Origin: an uncultured Ignavibacterium sp.
GTDB lineage: Bacteria > Bacteroidota > Ignavibacteria > Ignavibacteriales > Ignavibacteriaceae
NCBI GenBank assembly: GCA_937934185.1
Contig: CALHAB010000012.1
Span: 1 to 63,652, forward strand
Length of the DNA stretch: 63,652 nt
Direction: 5' to 3'
In this document: positions 48,859 through 58,372 of the stretch, one piece after another
Layout: each line of letters opens with the position of its first letter
Numbering within the stretch: the stretch's first letter is position 1
Notes under the pieces: model-generated
Told to the model about the DNA's origin: nothing
Seen by the model: only the letters and a program-made list of their open reading frames with translations
Database searches by the model: none
Position numbers and translations under genes: made by a program

Positions 48859-49928
48859 AATTTGTTTCTTTCACTTAGAAAAGATTCAATTACTGCTAAA
48901 ACATTCTCAACTTTTAACTCTTTAATGCATTTAAACTTTACATCATCTCTTTTACAGCTGAGCGGCTTCGGCGAGTAAAAGAAGCAGGGAGAACAATCAA
49001 GATTAAGAGAAGCAATTTTATACTTGGTTTTCCACGGATGAATGTAGTTTACATTTGTGGGTCCGATAACCGCAACAACCGGAAGCGATAAAGCTGAAGC
49101 AATATGCATTAAGGCAGAATCATTTGTCACAAATAAATTACATCTTTTCATAATTGCAGATGATTTACTCAAACTATCGGTTTCGATAATAATTGCTTTA
49201 TCTGATTTAATTCTTTCAGCTACTTGTTCTTTTAACTCACTTTCTTCAGGTCCGCCGAAAATTAAAATCTTTGCAGAGTATTTTTTTATAAGTTCGTCTG
49301 AAAGCTGCGCGAATTTTTCCGGCTCCCATCTTCGCTTGATGTGATTTTTTAATGTTGCACATCCGGGATGTATTCCGATCACAAAATCATCTTCAGAAAT
49401 TTTCTTTTCTTTCAGATAATTATCCGCGAATTGCAAATCTACTTCCTTGAGAAATAATTGCAATGGTGGTTCTTCGTCAGTTTTTTTGTTAAGAAGCTTT
49501 TCTACCATCTTAATATTAGTCTGAACATTGTGCAAAGTATCATCTTCTCTGACCGTGATGTTATTAAGCCAGCCAAAGTTCTCTCCGTTCATTCTCAGGT
49601 ATTCAACTGCAACTCGTTTTTTTGCCCCAATCAGAAAAGAAATTATGTTGTATTCTTTCCGGTTTGATGGATAAACATTTATTGTTACATCATACTTATT
49701 CCTTATACTGAGAACAAATTTCAGAGAATTGAAAATTCCTTCTTTTAAAAAATTAAAATGAATAAGTTTATTTACATTGGGATTGTTGAGGAATATATCT
49801 TTTGCACCACCGAACATCACCAGAACATCAACATCTGCTGATGATAATTCCTGCTTCAGAATTTTCAAAGCAGGAGTAAACATCAGTGCGTCGCCAATTC
49901 CGGATAAAGCTATTACTAAAATTTTCAT
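48855..49928 (-). CDS. Glycosyltransferase family 9 (heptosyltransferase-like)
   Basis: KILVIALSGIGDALMFTPALKILKQEL...IGIHPGCATLKNHIKRRWEPEKFAQL...LFVTNDSALMHIASALSLPVVAVIGPTN. Confidence 0.92.
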   Translation of the reverse strand: MKILVIALSGIGDALMFTPALKILKQELSSADVDVLVMFGGAKDIFLNNPNVNKLIHFNFLKEGIFNSLKFVLSIRNKYDVTINVYPSNRKEYNIISFLIGAKKRVAVEYLRMNGENFGWLNNITVREDDTLHNVQTNIKMVEKLLNKKTDEEPPLQLFLKEVDLQFADNYLKEKKISEDDFVIGIHPGCATLKNHIKRRWEPEKFAQLSDELIKKYSAKILIFGGPEESELKEQVAERIKSDKAIIIETDSLSKSSAIMKRCNLFVTNDSALMHIASALSLPVVAVIGPTNVNYIHPWKTKYKIASLNLDCSPCFFYSPKPLSCKRDDVKFKCIKELKVENVLAVIESFLSERNKF

Positions 49929-49947
49929 AGTGATCTTTAAAATAAAA

Positions 49948-49987
49948 ATGGCTGCAAATGAATGATATTAACTCAATCTGCAGCCAT
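49948..49987 (-). terminator. Putative terminator downstream of the DUF2723 gene
   Basis: Stem ATGGCTGCA/TGCAGCCAT with 22-nt loop; minus-strand tail TTTTTATTTT. Confidence 0.65.
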
Positions 49988-49996
49988 CAAAAATTT

Positions 49997-52969
49997 TTAA
50001 TTTACTTTTGATGTGTCTTTATTCTGCAGCAACATTCTGTATCTTTCAACATTTGCCTTTACATTAGGGTCATTTGGATAAAGAGCTTCGATTCGTTTCC
50101 AGAGTTCATACAATTTATCATTTCTTTGCTGAGTCTCATAAATCTCCATCAGAATACGGTATGGATTATAAAATGATTGTGCATCGCTGGGATTCTCTTC
50201 TAATTTTTGCAAAGCCATAACTTCAATCTCCTGTGCAAGTTTGTTGTACTGTTCCATTGCACCGGCTCTTGCATAAAGATTACCTAACTCGAACATCAAT
50301 CCCATTTCAAGCGGAATTAATTTGTTGGGCATTTTAGCTTCCATATCATCGAGAGTTTTTACTGCAAGGTCATTCTGACCTTTGCTCAGATAATAAAGAG
50401 TTAATCTGATAAAAGCATTACGATAATTCTGAATCATTCGTTTATGATTATCATCAAGGAAGATGGTTGGATCATTTAATCCTCTGAATTTAAATCCGGG
50501 CTGATAATCTTTACTGTAACCTGGATTTTCTTTTAACTGAGCTGCGAGAATATCAGGCTCAACGAATTCCACAGCTGCAGAACGCTTTTCCGGAACTAGT
50601 CTGAATGCCATTCCTTCCATTCTTAAATAATCGTGTAAACCAATTTTGCTGTCATCTGAACAGGTAACTGCAAAATAGATTGGTCTTTCCCAGTTGTTTG
50701 CTTCAACAATTTCTCTTACCATTATATCCTGTACACGAATTCCAGTAACATTGCCAAAATTTAAAGTTGGCTGCATTGTCCAGGTAATCTTTCCTTCTTT
50801 CAATACAGTTGAATCTTTAATTCCATATTTCTGAACTATATCATTTGATCCTGCTTGTTCAGATGATGATCTTGGAACAGGAATAGATAATTGAGTAGCA
50901 TTCCACTGCATTGGTCTCATTTGATTTATCTGATCATCTGAAAATCTTATTCGCACCGTACCAACTCCGTAAGGATCATTGTTTTTCATTTGACGAATGT
51001 ACCAATCAGTATTAAGCAGACTAAGATTTACAATTTTAACATCACGACGAACACCTTCAACATCCTGCAAATACCAAAGCGGGAAGGTATCATTATCTCC
51101 GTTTGTAAATAGCACAGAGTTTGGCGCACACGATTGAAGTAAGTTGTAAGAATAATCCCAGGGAACCCAGTTTCTTGAGCGATCATGTGTGAAATAATTT
51201 GCACTGAACATTTTTACAGGAATAAGCACTATTCCCAAAACCATTATTCCAACAACTGCTGCCTGACGGTAGGAAGTTCTTTTTATCTTTTCATTCACTA
51301 ATTCTATTAAACCATACATCCCAACAGAAATCCAAATGGCAAACACGAAGAAGGCACCAACATAGAAATAATCTCTTTCCCTTGGTTGTGGCTGTTGTTG
51401 ATTCTGATAAAATGCAGTAAGATAACCCATCAGAATAAACATAATCATAAAAGCAGAAGCCATCTTCCAGTCTTTTCTGAAATGAAAGTAAATGCCAAGC
51501 AGACCGATCAGGAAAGGAATTCCAAATAATGAATCTTTGACATCACCACCAAACTTAATTCCTAACAATTTACCAAAAGCATTTCCGATAGCATTAAATG
51601 GAGCTATGTTTGCTCCCATATCCTGAACCCAACCTTCTCTTCCGGCAAAATTCCAGAGCCAGTATCTTGTCATCATATGATTCATCTGATATGAATAAAA
51701 GAAATCCAGATCAGATGAGTAGTTTGTATAAATACCCTGTTGATGCGGTTCAGCACTGAATCTTCTTTTGAAAGTAGGGAAGTCACCATATTGTTCACGA
51801 TTTAAGTACTTTTCAAGTTTTGGAAATGTGTTTGGTTCATTTTCATTCATAGGTGGATTCTGATTTGAACGAATAATAACCATTGCAAAGGTTGTGAATC
51901 CAAGCAAAATGAAAATCACCGACATAAATACAAGATGTAATGTAGGTTTATTATTTTTTACAGAATAATGAACAAAGTATCCGAGTACACCAAAAGTTAT
52001 AAGAACAACTAAAATCTCGATTGTTATATTTTCACCGCCAATGGCAGTTAATAGCGCAGGAAAATATTTAACAACACCGGGATAAGTAGCTGCTAAAGCT
52101 ATTCCACCAATAATCAAAGGCATATAAAAAGAATTTCTTGTAAATACTTTTTTATAATAAATGCCCATTATCAATGCACTGATGCCAACGATAAAAATTT
52201 TAAACTTGGAATCGAATGCCTGATACTGCTCAGGTGAAGGTGGAGTAGTTGATTTTTCACCAGACCACCAGAATACAGCAAGCAGGAGAACTATAGCTGA
52301 ATGTAGCAGGAATATGTATGAAGTTTTCTTCAGACTTTCTTCGTCATTAACATATTTTCTGAACATAATAATCATTACAACCGGAACTATTGCCAGCACA
52401 CTCATAAGATGAACACCGGTTGATAATCCTACAAGGTAAGCGATCATTATTATATATTTCTCAGCGTCAGGATTATCTGCCCGTTCATTCCAACGCATAA
52501 TCAGATATGTTACTGCTGCAAAAAGAAAAGTGCTGAAAGCATAAACTTCAGCTTCAACACCATTGAACCAGAATGTATCGCTGAATGAGAAAGCTAAAGC
52601 ACCTATTGCTGCAGAAATGTAAAGTGTTAATCCTTCAAAAAGAGTTTCAGGTTCTTTTTGCTTGTAGTTTTTAATCAGTTTTATGGCAATTAAGTAAAGT
52701 AACAAGACAGAAAGAGCACTTGAGATAACAGATACAAAGTTCACTCTTAAGCCAATATTTTCAACGAAAGGAATTTTTGAAAAAATATTTCCGACAATCA
52801 GAAAGAATGGTGTTCCCGGCGGATGTGGTACCTGAAGATAATAAGATGCAGCAATGAATTCCCCGCAATCCCAGAAAGAAACTGATGGCTGAACTGTTGC
52901 TGCAAATTGCCAGAATGAAATTATAAAAACTAAAGCTGCAAAAATTCTGTTCAGTGTTTTTAAGTTCAT
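49997..52969 (-). CDS. DUF2723 family membrane protein (TMEM260/O-mannosyltransferase-like), TPR-like C-terminus
   Basis: FAATVQPSVSFWDCGEFIAASYYLQVPHPPGTPFFLIVGNIFS signature. Confidence 0.9.
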   Translation of the reverse strand: MNLKTLNRIFAALVFIISFWQFAATVQPSVSFWDCGEFIAASYYLQVPHPPGTPFFLIVGNIFSKIPFVENIGLRVNFVSVISSALSVLLLYLIAIKLIKNYKQKEPETLFEGLTLYISAAIGALAFSFSDTFWFNGVEAEVYAFSTFLFAAVTYLIMRWNERADNPDAEKYIIMIAYLVGLSTGVHLMSVLAIVPVVMIIMFRKYVNDEESLKKTSYIFLLHSAIVLLLAVFWWSGEKSTTPPSPEQYQAFDSKFKIFIVGISALIMGIYYKKVFTRNSFYMPLIIGGIALAATYPGVVKYFPALLTAIGGENITIEILVVLITFGVLGYFVHYSVKNNKPTLHLVFMSVIFILLGFTTFAMVIIRSNQNPPMNENEPNTFPKLEKYLNREQYGDFPTFKRRFSAEPHQQGIYTNYSSDLDFFYSYQMNHMMTRYWLWNFAGREGWVQDMGANIAPFNAIGNAFGKLLGIKFGGDVKDSLFGIPFLIGLLGIYFHFRKDWKMASAFMIMFILMGYLTAFYQNQQQPQPRERDYFYVGAFFVFAIWISVGMYGLIELVNEKIKRTSYRQAAVVGIMVLGIVLIPVKMFSANYFTHDRSRNWVPWDYSYNLLQSCAPNSVLFTNGDNDTFPLWYLQDVEGVRRDVKIVNLSLLNTDWYIRQMKNNDPYGVGTVRIRFSDDQINQMRPMQWNATQLSIPVPRSSSEQAGSNDIVQKYGIKDSTVLKEGKITWTMQPTLNFGNVTGIRVQDIMVREIVEANNWERPIYFAVTCSDDSKIGLHDYLRMEGMAFRLVPEKRSAAVEFVEPDILAAQLKENPGYSKDYQPGFKFRGLNDPTIFLDDNHKRMIQNYRNAFIRLTLYYLSKGQNDLAVKTLDDMEAKMPNKLIPLEMGLMFELGNLYARAGAMEQYNKLAQEIEVMALQKLEENPSDAQSFYNPYRILMEIYETQQRNDKLYELWKRIEALYPNDPNVKANVERYRMLLQNKDTSKVN

Positions 52970-53001
52970 TTATAACCTCTGATGTGAAATACCGTTAAAA
53001 A

Positions 53002-53244
53002 TTATTCTTCTTTTTTTCTGAATAAATCTTCAAGTTTGGATTTATCCGGGGCAGTGTAATATTTATCGTAAAGTTCTTTTAATCTTCGCATTGAAACAGA
53101 ATCAAAATCTTCATCATCTTTATGACGCTTCACAAACATTTTATACTCATCTAATTCTTTTGGTGTGAATTTTTTCTCACACTTTTTCAGATAATCAAGA
53201 TATTTCTGCTGATCTCTTCTGGACATTTTAATATCTCCATCCAA
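53002..53244 (-). CDS. Small charged hypothetical protein, 80 aa
   Basis: ORF MDGDIKMSRRDQQKYLDYLKKCEKKFTPKELDEYKMFVKRH upstream of the DUF2723 gene; start may be the internal ATG (MSRRDQQ). Confidence 0.6.
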   Translation of the reverse strand: MDGDIKMSRRDQQKYLDYLKKCEKKFTPKELDEYKMFVKRHKDDEDFDSVSMRRLKELYDKYYTAPDKSKLEDLFRKKEE

Positions 53245-53396
53245 AGTTCAATTTTATCAGAACTAAAATAAATAAAGCTTGAGTACTAAAAAATAAAAAA
53301 GAAGCAATACTGTATTGAATTTCCAATAAGTTTTCTCCCACAAATTTCAGGTTTGATTAAAATTAAAAGAAAGTTGCTATAGTTTTTCAGTTGATT

Positions 53397-54038
53397 TCAA
53401 TTAAAAGTGAAGCAGACATATTTGATCTTTTTGCCGTCATTGATGTGCTGAAGTTCATATTTTGTCTGGATAGTCAACTCATCTTTGTATAAATCTGAAT
53501 TGTAAAGATCATCAGTTGCATCGAGCAGTTTCAAATTCTCTTCCTCGATTACTTTAAGTGCATAGTTATACAAAATCTCATCATCAGTTTTAAGATGAAT
53601 TTTCGCCTGCGGCAGACAGATCTTTCGATAGACATCAATAAATCTTTTATGAACTAACCTTTGCTTTATGCTTCTTCTGAGTGGAAAAGGGTTAGGAAAA
53701 GGTATCCAGATTTCTTCAACCACAGGATTTTTGAAAACCAGAAATAATCTGTCTATGTAAGTGATTATGAAAGCTGCATTGGTAATTGATTGACTTAAAG
53801 CTTTCTTTGCTCCGGTCCAGATTCGGCTTCCCTTAACATCAACTCCGATAAAATTTTTATCGGGATATTTCTGTGCAAGTGCAAGCGTATACTCACCGTT
53901 TCCACAACCAAGTTCGAGAACAACAGGATGATTGTTGTTAAAATATTTCTGAAGTGATTCTGAAATAATTTCTAACTTACCGTGAAAAACATTTGGAAAA
54001 GTTCTTACTTCTTTTTGCTTTCTTCCTTTTCGACGCAT
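53397..54038 (-). CDS. trmB: tRNA (guanine46-N7)-methyltransferase
   Basis: PVVLELGCGNGEYTLALAQKYPDKNFIGVDVKGSRIWTGAKKA...IPFPNPFPLRRSIKQRLVHKRFIDVY. Confidence 0.92.
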   Translation of the reverse strand: MRRKGRKQKEVRTFPNVFHGKLEIISESLQKYFNNNHPVVLELGCGNGEYTLALAQKYPDKNFIGVDVKGSRIWTGAKKALSQSITNAAFIITYIDRLFLVFKNPVVEEIWIPFPNPFPLRRSIKQRLVHKRFIDVYRKICLPQAKIHLKTDDEILYNYALKVIEEENLKLLDATDDLYNSDLYKDELTIQTKYELQHINDGKKIKYVCFTFN

Positions 54039-54130
54039 AAACTAATCTGTAATTAACAAAATTTCAGAGCCCAAAATTAAAGCAAATGAAGTAAATCCGA
54101 TTGAATAATTCCCAACTGACTTTGGTAAAA

Positions 54131-55684
54131 TTATAATCTCGTTAACATCTTGAATTCAATTCCCTGAAACTCCGGTTCGAAGCGGCAGACTCCGCCAATG
54201 CAAATATTTCCTGCCTGTCTTGAACCGACAAGTAAACTTAAATCAGTATGCGACGAAATCTTGTAACCGAATTGTACAAAGCTCCAGACTTTTCGTATAG
54301 TTTTTCCTTCTTCAGGTTCTTTGGTCTGGATTTCACTTACCCAGGCAATATTAAATAAAGGTGAGCGGAGATATTCAATAGATATTACATCAGAAAAATA
54401 TTTTTCGTTGGTAATACGGTTTGTTGTATGCTGATGTTCCAGAATAAACTTCAAAGTATTAACATCTCCAAAATAATATTTGCCTTCAAAAATTGGAGTT
54501 AAATTTTTTGTGTTGGATGAAAGTTCCTCGTTATAACCAAGTGAAATTGTTGTATTAAATTCATCACTCCACGAACGATATGCCTGAACAAAAAATTCTT
54601 TGAACTGAGTAACTTCAGAAAGATTAAAACCATTTACTCTCTGAAAATATGAACTTGATGGAAGCGTTCGGGTTAAGCCATAACTTGTCTGAAAATTCGT
54701 ATTCTCATCAAGTGTATAATTAATTTCAATCTGATAGCCTTGTTCATTAGACTGATCAAGAGGCGATGGATGTCGGTTTAACAGTAGATAAGTATATTCT
54801 TTTCTTAATGATGGCGGAGTATTGTAAAAAATTGTACCGTCGGATGAAGTAAAAGCAAAGTTATCATATAGCTTGTATTCGCCAGTTATCGCAAAAGGAC
54901 CATAATAAAAATTTGTGTTTCCGTAAAATCCTTTTCCGATTATCGATTCAGTATCATTAAAAACATTCTTCTGAATGTCTGAATTTTGTTTTATTCCAAA
55001 CTCGAAGTAAAAATCAAAATTCCAGATTTCTGGCTCCAAACGAAATGATGATAAACTTGTTTTTGCAAGAGATTCATCCTCGGGCAGATTAGCTGCGTGA
55101 GTAAAACCTAATTTAAAAAAATTCAAACCACGATATGATAAATCAAATGCGTGAAGAATATCTTTCCTTATATTCTGGGAATTTGCTGCTGAACCTGATA
55201 AAGCTGTCAGATGAAAATCATAAATATGTCCTTCAGCTTTAACGCCGATAAGATTATTATCAATACGGATGTTCCTGTCTTCATAACTTTTCAGAATCAT
55301 TCCTCTTCCGAATAAAGTATAGAAATTTCCCGCATTTAGTTTAATGCCTTTATCAAGATCGCCTATGTCAACAGAAATATATTTATATGCAATATCTGCA
55401 TAACGAACTTTTCCACGGCTGATTGATGGATCAGGATCGTTTGGCTGGAATGCTTCAAATCTTAATCCTGCAGAAAATATACCTTTCAGATAATCAACAT
55501 TAGTCCAGTTCTCAAAAATTTCTCTTTTGGTGTCAACATTAAATGAGTATTCCAAATGATTCTGGAAACCCAGTCCATCAGGCAATAAAAACCAGGAATC
55601 TTCAGATTGTGCAAAACTGATTGAAGTTAAGAAAAGCAGAATCGATGAATAAGTAAAAATATGTTTCAACATTTTTATCAACAA
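54131..55684 (-). CDS. Predicted outer-membrane beta-barrel protein (DUF6029-like)
   Basis: Signal peptide; alternating amphipathic/aromatic strands to a C-terminal strand; NAGNFYTLFGRGMILKSYEDRNIRIDNNLIGVK. Confidence 0.65.
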   Translation of the reverse strand: MLIKMLKHIFTYSSILLFLTSISFAQSEDSWFLLPDGLGFQNHLEYSFNVDTKREIFENWTNVDYLKGIFSAGLRFEAFQPNDPDPSISRGKVRYADIAYKYISVDIGDLDKGIKLNAGNFYTLFGRGMILKSYEDRNIRIDNNLIGVKAEGHIYDFHLTALSGSAANSQNIRKDILHAFDLSYRGLNFFKLGFTHAANLPEDESLAKTSLSSFRLEPEIWNFDFYFEFGIKQNSDIQKNVFNDTESIIGKGFYGNTNFYYGPFAITGEYKLYDNFAFTSSDGTIFYNTPPSLRKEYTYLLLNRHPSPLDQSNEQGYQIEINYTLDENTNFQTSYGLTRTLPSSSYFQRVNGFNLSEVTQFKEFFVQAYRSWSDEFNTTISLGYNEELSSNTKNLTPIFEGKYYFGDVNTLKFILEHQHTTNRITNEKYFSDVISIEYLRSPLFNIAWVSEIQTKEPEEGKTIRKVWSFVQFGYKISSHTDLSLLVGSRQAGNICIGGVCRFEPEFQGIEFKMLTRL

Positions 55685-55699
55685 TTTTTTGATGTGGAA

Positions 55700-56197
55700 T
55701 TATTTTAATAGAGATAAAATTTTATCGCGTAATTTTTTTTCATCACCTTTCATATATCCCATATGTGATGAAATTATTTTTCCGTCCTTATCAATCAGAA
55801 CAGAAAAAGGGATTTGCTGTGCGTAGTATTTCCTTGCGACATCAGAATTTTTATCAAGAAGAACTGTAAAGTTGAAACCTTTGGATTTTACAAGCGGCTT
55901 AACTTTAGCAATTGTTTTTTCATTATCGGTTGAAATTGCAAGAAGAGTAAAACCTTTGTCTTTCAACTCTTCATAAATTTTATTCAACTCACTCATCTCT
56001 TCCATACACGGCTTGCACCAGGTTGCCCAGAAACTTAGCAGCACAGGACCTTTGCCGGTTACCTGAGAAAGTTCAACATAGCCGCCGTCAAGACTTTCGA
56101 GTTTAAAGTTTGGTGCAGCTTTGCCTTGTGACAATTCTTCCTGAGCAAAAGAAAAAAATGAAAAAGAAAGAACTAATGTTAGGATTATTTTTTTCAT
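55700..56197 (-). CDS. TlpA-like periplasmic thioredoxin
   Basis: Signal peptide; GPVLLSFWATWCKPCMEEMSELNKIYEELKDKGFTLLAIS. Confidence 0.92.
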   Translation of the reverse strand: MKKIILTLVLSFSFFSFAQEELSQGKAAPNFKLESLDGGYVELSQVTGKGPVLLSFWATWCKPCMEEMSELNKIYEELKDKGFTLLAISTDNEKTIAKVKPLVKSKGFNFTVLLDKNSDVARKYYAQQIPFSVLIDKDGKIISSHMGYMKGDEKKLRDKILSLLK

Positions 56198-56201
56198 CAG
56201 A

Positions 56202-58103
56202 TTATTTCTCCAGAATCATGGCTTTTGTTTGAGTGAATGCACCCGCTGTCAGCCGATAAAAATAAACTCCGCTTGGAATATTAAACTGTCCGGCATCAAA
56301 AGTTATTTCATAATAGCCGGGGGTTTTTTCTTCATTGACTAATGAAGCTATTTCATTGCCTAAGATATCATACACTTTTAATGTCACAAGATTCCTCACT
56401 CCGTTCGGAATGACATAACTAATTTTTGTAGAAGGGTTAAAAGGGTTAGGATAATTCTGTTCAAGTAAAAAATTGTTTGCCGGATTAAAATCATTTTCAA
56501 CATCAGTAACAATAGACTTCGTTACTGATTTCATTATGAAAGGCAAATTAGGAAGCTGATTGTACATTGTTACAAATTTATTGATATCTGGTTCGTTGAT
56601 GCCGGCAATATATTCAACTACTTTTGGTTTAATTGATTGAAAACATACTTCAGCTGTGATTGTATAATTTGTATTTGCAGATGCAGGAATTCTGTAAGTA
56701 ATAATATCACTTCCACTTCCTTCAATTCCATTCTCTCTGTTAAAATTTGGATCAACTGTTGCATTCCCAAAGATAGCAGTTGTATCATAACTCGGATGAG
56801 TTGAAACAAATCCGACTGGCGGAATTCTGTTATCCTTGATGTATTGTGAAGCCCTCAGTAATCTGTTTGTAACATTTCCATCCACATCAATCATAACTCC
56901 TTCATAGATTTGAACTTCATCAGTGTTTCTTATAATATCGTAATGTGGTTCATAATCAGCGTTAAGTCCAATGATTTCTCCTGATGAATTCCAGCTGCCG
57001 GATTCAAAGACAATATTATTTGATGCATCAGTAACTCTAAGATGTATCCACATTCTTCTGAAAGGAATTCCTGCAGGAAGTTTATGTCCGGCTTTGTTTG
57101 TTAGCTTTACAAAAATGTTTAATGAATCATTTTCGAAAGAGTTAGTTACTTCAAGTTCCAAAGCTTTTTCTGTCAGGTTAAACTCTGCTCTTGCAATTGT
57201 TGAATCAAAATTTTCAGGGGATGCTGAAATACCCAACGAATCAATATTATTTTTCAACATGTTCAGCATATAAACATTACCGCCGACAAATTCATGTTTC
57301 CAGTAAGGAGATCTTAATACCTGATGGGACGGAGGAATTGTTGCGATATCAATCGGATCATAAATTACAGGCATATGACAATCCTGGCATTGAATATTCT
57401 GTGCTGAGTAAACACTATTTTTCCATTCAAGATATGGTGTTTGTTCAGGAAATTGTCCTGCAATTTGTCCCTGATTATCCAGATACGGAGTAAATAAAGT
57501 ATGACAGGTTGCACAAAGCTCTGATTTATTCAAATGTGTTGAGTAAACAGGTAAAAATTTTACAACCATATTCATCACAGTAGTTTCAGGATTTTCATAA
57601 GGACCATAAATTACGCTGTCGTTTTCTATCACATAATGTCCGGAATATGAACTCTGACTTCCAAAATTATTTTGTTTGATTTGATGACAAGCCGTACAAC
57701 TTACTCCATCATTTGCAATCGGATCCTGCTTAAGTTGATTCATTGAATAATTAGTTTGTCCGTTGTATAATGCTTCTGTATAGCCCATCGGAGCATGACA
57801 TCTTGTGCAGGTTGTTTCAATGGTTTGCTGCAGTTGAGGGTAATTGTGAACTTCTTCGGCAACCATTGCACGCCAGAATGGATCTTTACTTGCATTAGCC
57901 ATCATCGTTGAACGCCAATAAGTTGGCGGAGAAATATCAACACCATTCTGTGACAGTACAGTGCCGTCGCCAGTATGACACATTGCACAATTTCCAGAAC
58001 CTGAAAACATTACTGTTCGTCCGAAAGGAAGGGGTAAGCCTTGTGCAAATGATAGATTGTTAATCAGAATTGTTAAAGCTAAAGTGGTAAAAAACTTTTT
58101 CAT
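56202..58103 (-). CDS. Multiheme (five CxxCH) cytochrome c with T9SS type A sorting domain
   Basis: CAMCH, CTRCH, CTACH, CATCH, CQDCH; C-term EQNYPNPFNPSTKISYVIPNGVRNLVTLKVYDILGNEIASLV...GVYFYRLTAG. Confidence 0.9.
   Translation of the reverse strand: MKKFFTTLALTILINNLSFAQGLPLPFGRTVMFSGSGNCAMCHTGDGTVLSQNGVDISPPTYWRSTMMANASKDPFWRAMVAEEVHNYPQLQQTIETTCTRCHAPMGYTEALYNGQTNYSMNQLKQDPIANDGVSCTACHQIKQNNFGSQSSYSGHYVIENDSVIYGPYENPETTVMNMVVKFLPVYSTHLNKSELCATCHTLFTPYLDNQGQIAGQFPEQTPYLEWKNSVYSAQNIQCQDCHMPVIYDPIDIATIPPSHQVLRSPYWKHEFVGGNVYMLNMLKNNIDSLGISASPENFDSTIARAEFNLTEKALELEVTNSFENDSLNIFVKLTNKAGHKLPAGIPFRRMWIHLRVTDASNNIVFESGSWNSSGEIIGLNADYEPHYDIIRNTDEVQIYEGVMIDVDGNVTNRLLRASQYIKDNRIPPVGFVSTHPSYDTTAIFGNATVDPNFNRENGIEGSGSDIITYRIPASANTNYTITAEVCFQSIKPKVVEYIAGINEPDINKFVTMYNQLPNLPFIMKSVTKSIVTDVENDFNPANNFLLEQNYPNPFNPSTKISYVIPNGVRNLVTLKVYDILGNEIASLVNEEKTPGYYEITFDAGQFNIPSGVYFYRLTAGAFTQTKAMILEK
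56389..56415. repeat. Dispersed palindromic (REP-like) repeat copy inside coding sequence
   Basis: AGATTCCTCACTCCGTTCGGAATGACA; 23/27 identical to 41404-41430; minus strand encodes VIPNGVRNL. Confidence 0.7.
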
Positions 58104-58372
58104 TTCTCTCCTGCAAAAGATTCTGTTGAATTCTCTTTATTAAAATAGAAATTCTGGCAATCAAATTCACAACACTCAATAAAAAAACTGAAGGAAAATG
58201 AAATGTCCATGCAAAATGTCAGAAATTTCATGCAAAAATAAAATTGAGATGGTTTGAATTTTTAGAGATAACATCAACAATGAATGTGCTATTGAGATTG
58301 GCACAATTGTTACCTGATTAAAAGCGAAATTTTGAGAAAAATTTTTATCTACAAATAAAAGGAGATCGTAAA

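Noticed and set aside
56971-57493. Two ~100-aa plus-strand ORFs
   Set aside because: Antisense to the multiheme cytochrome gene, which has far stronger coding evidence.
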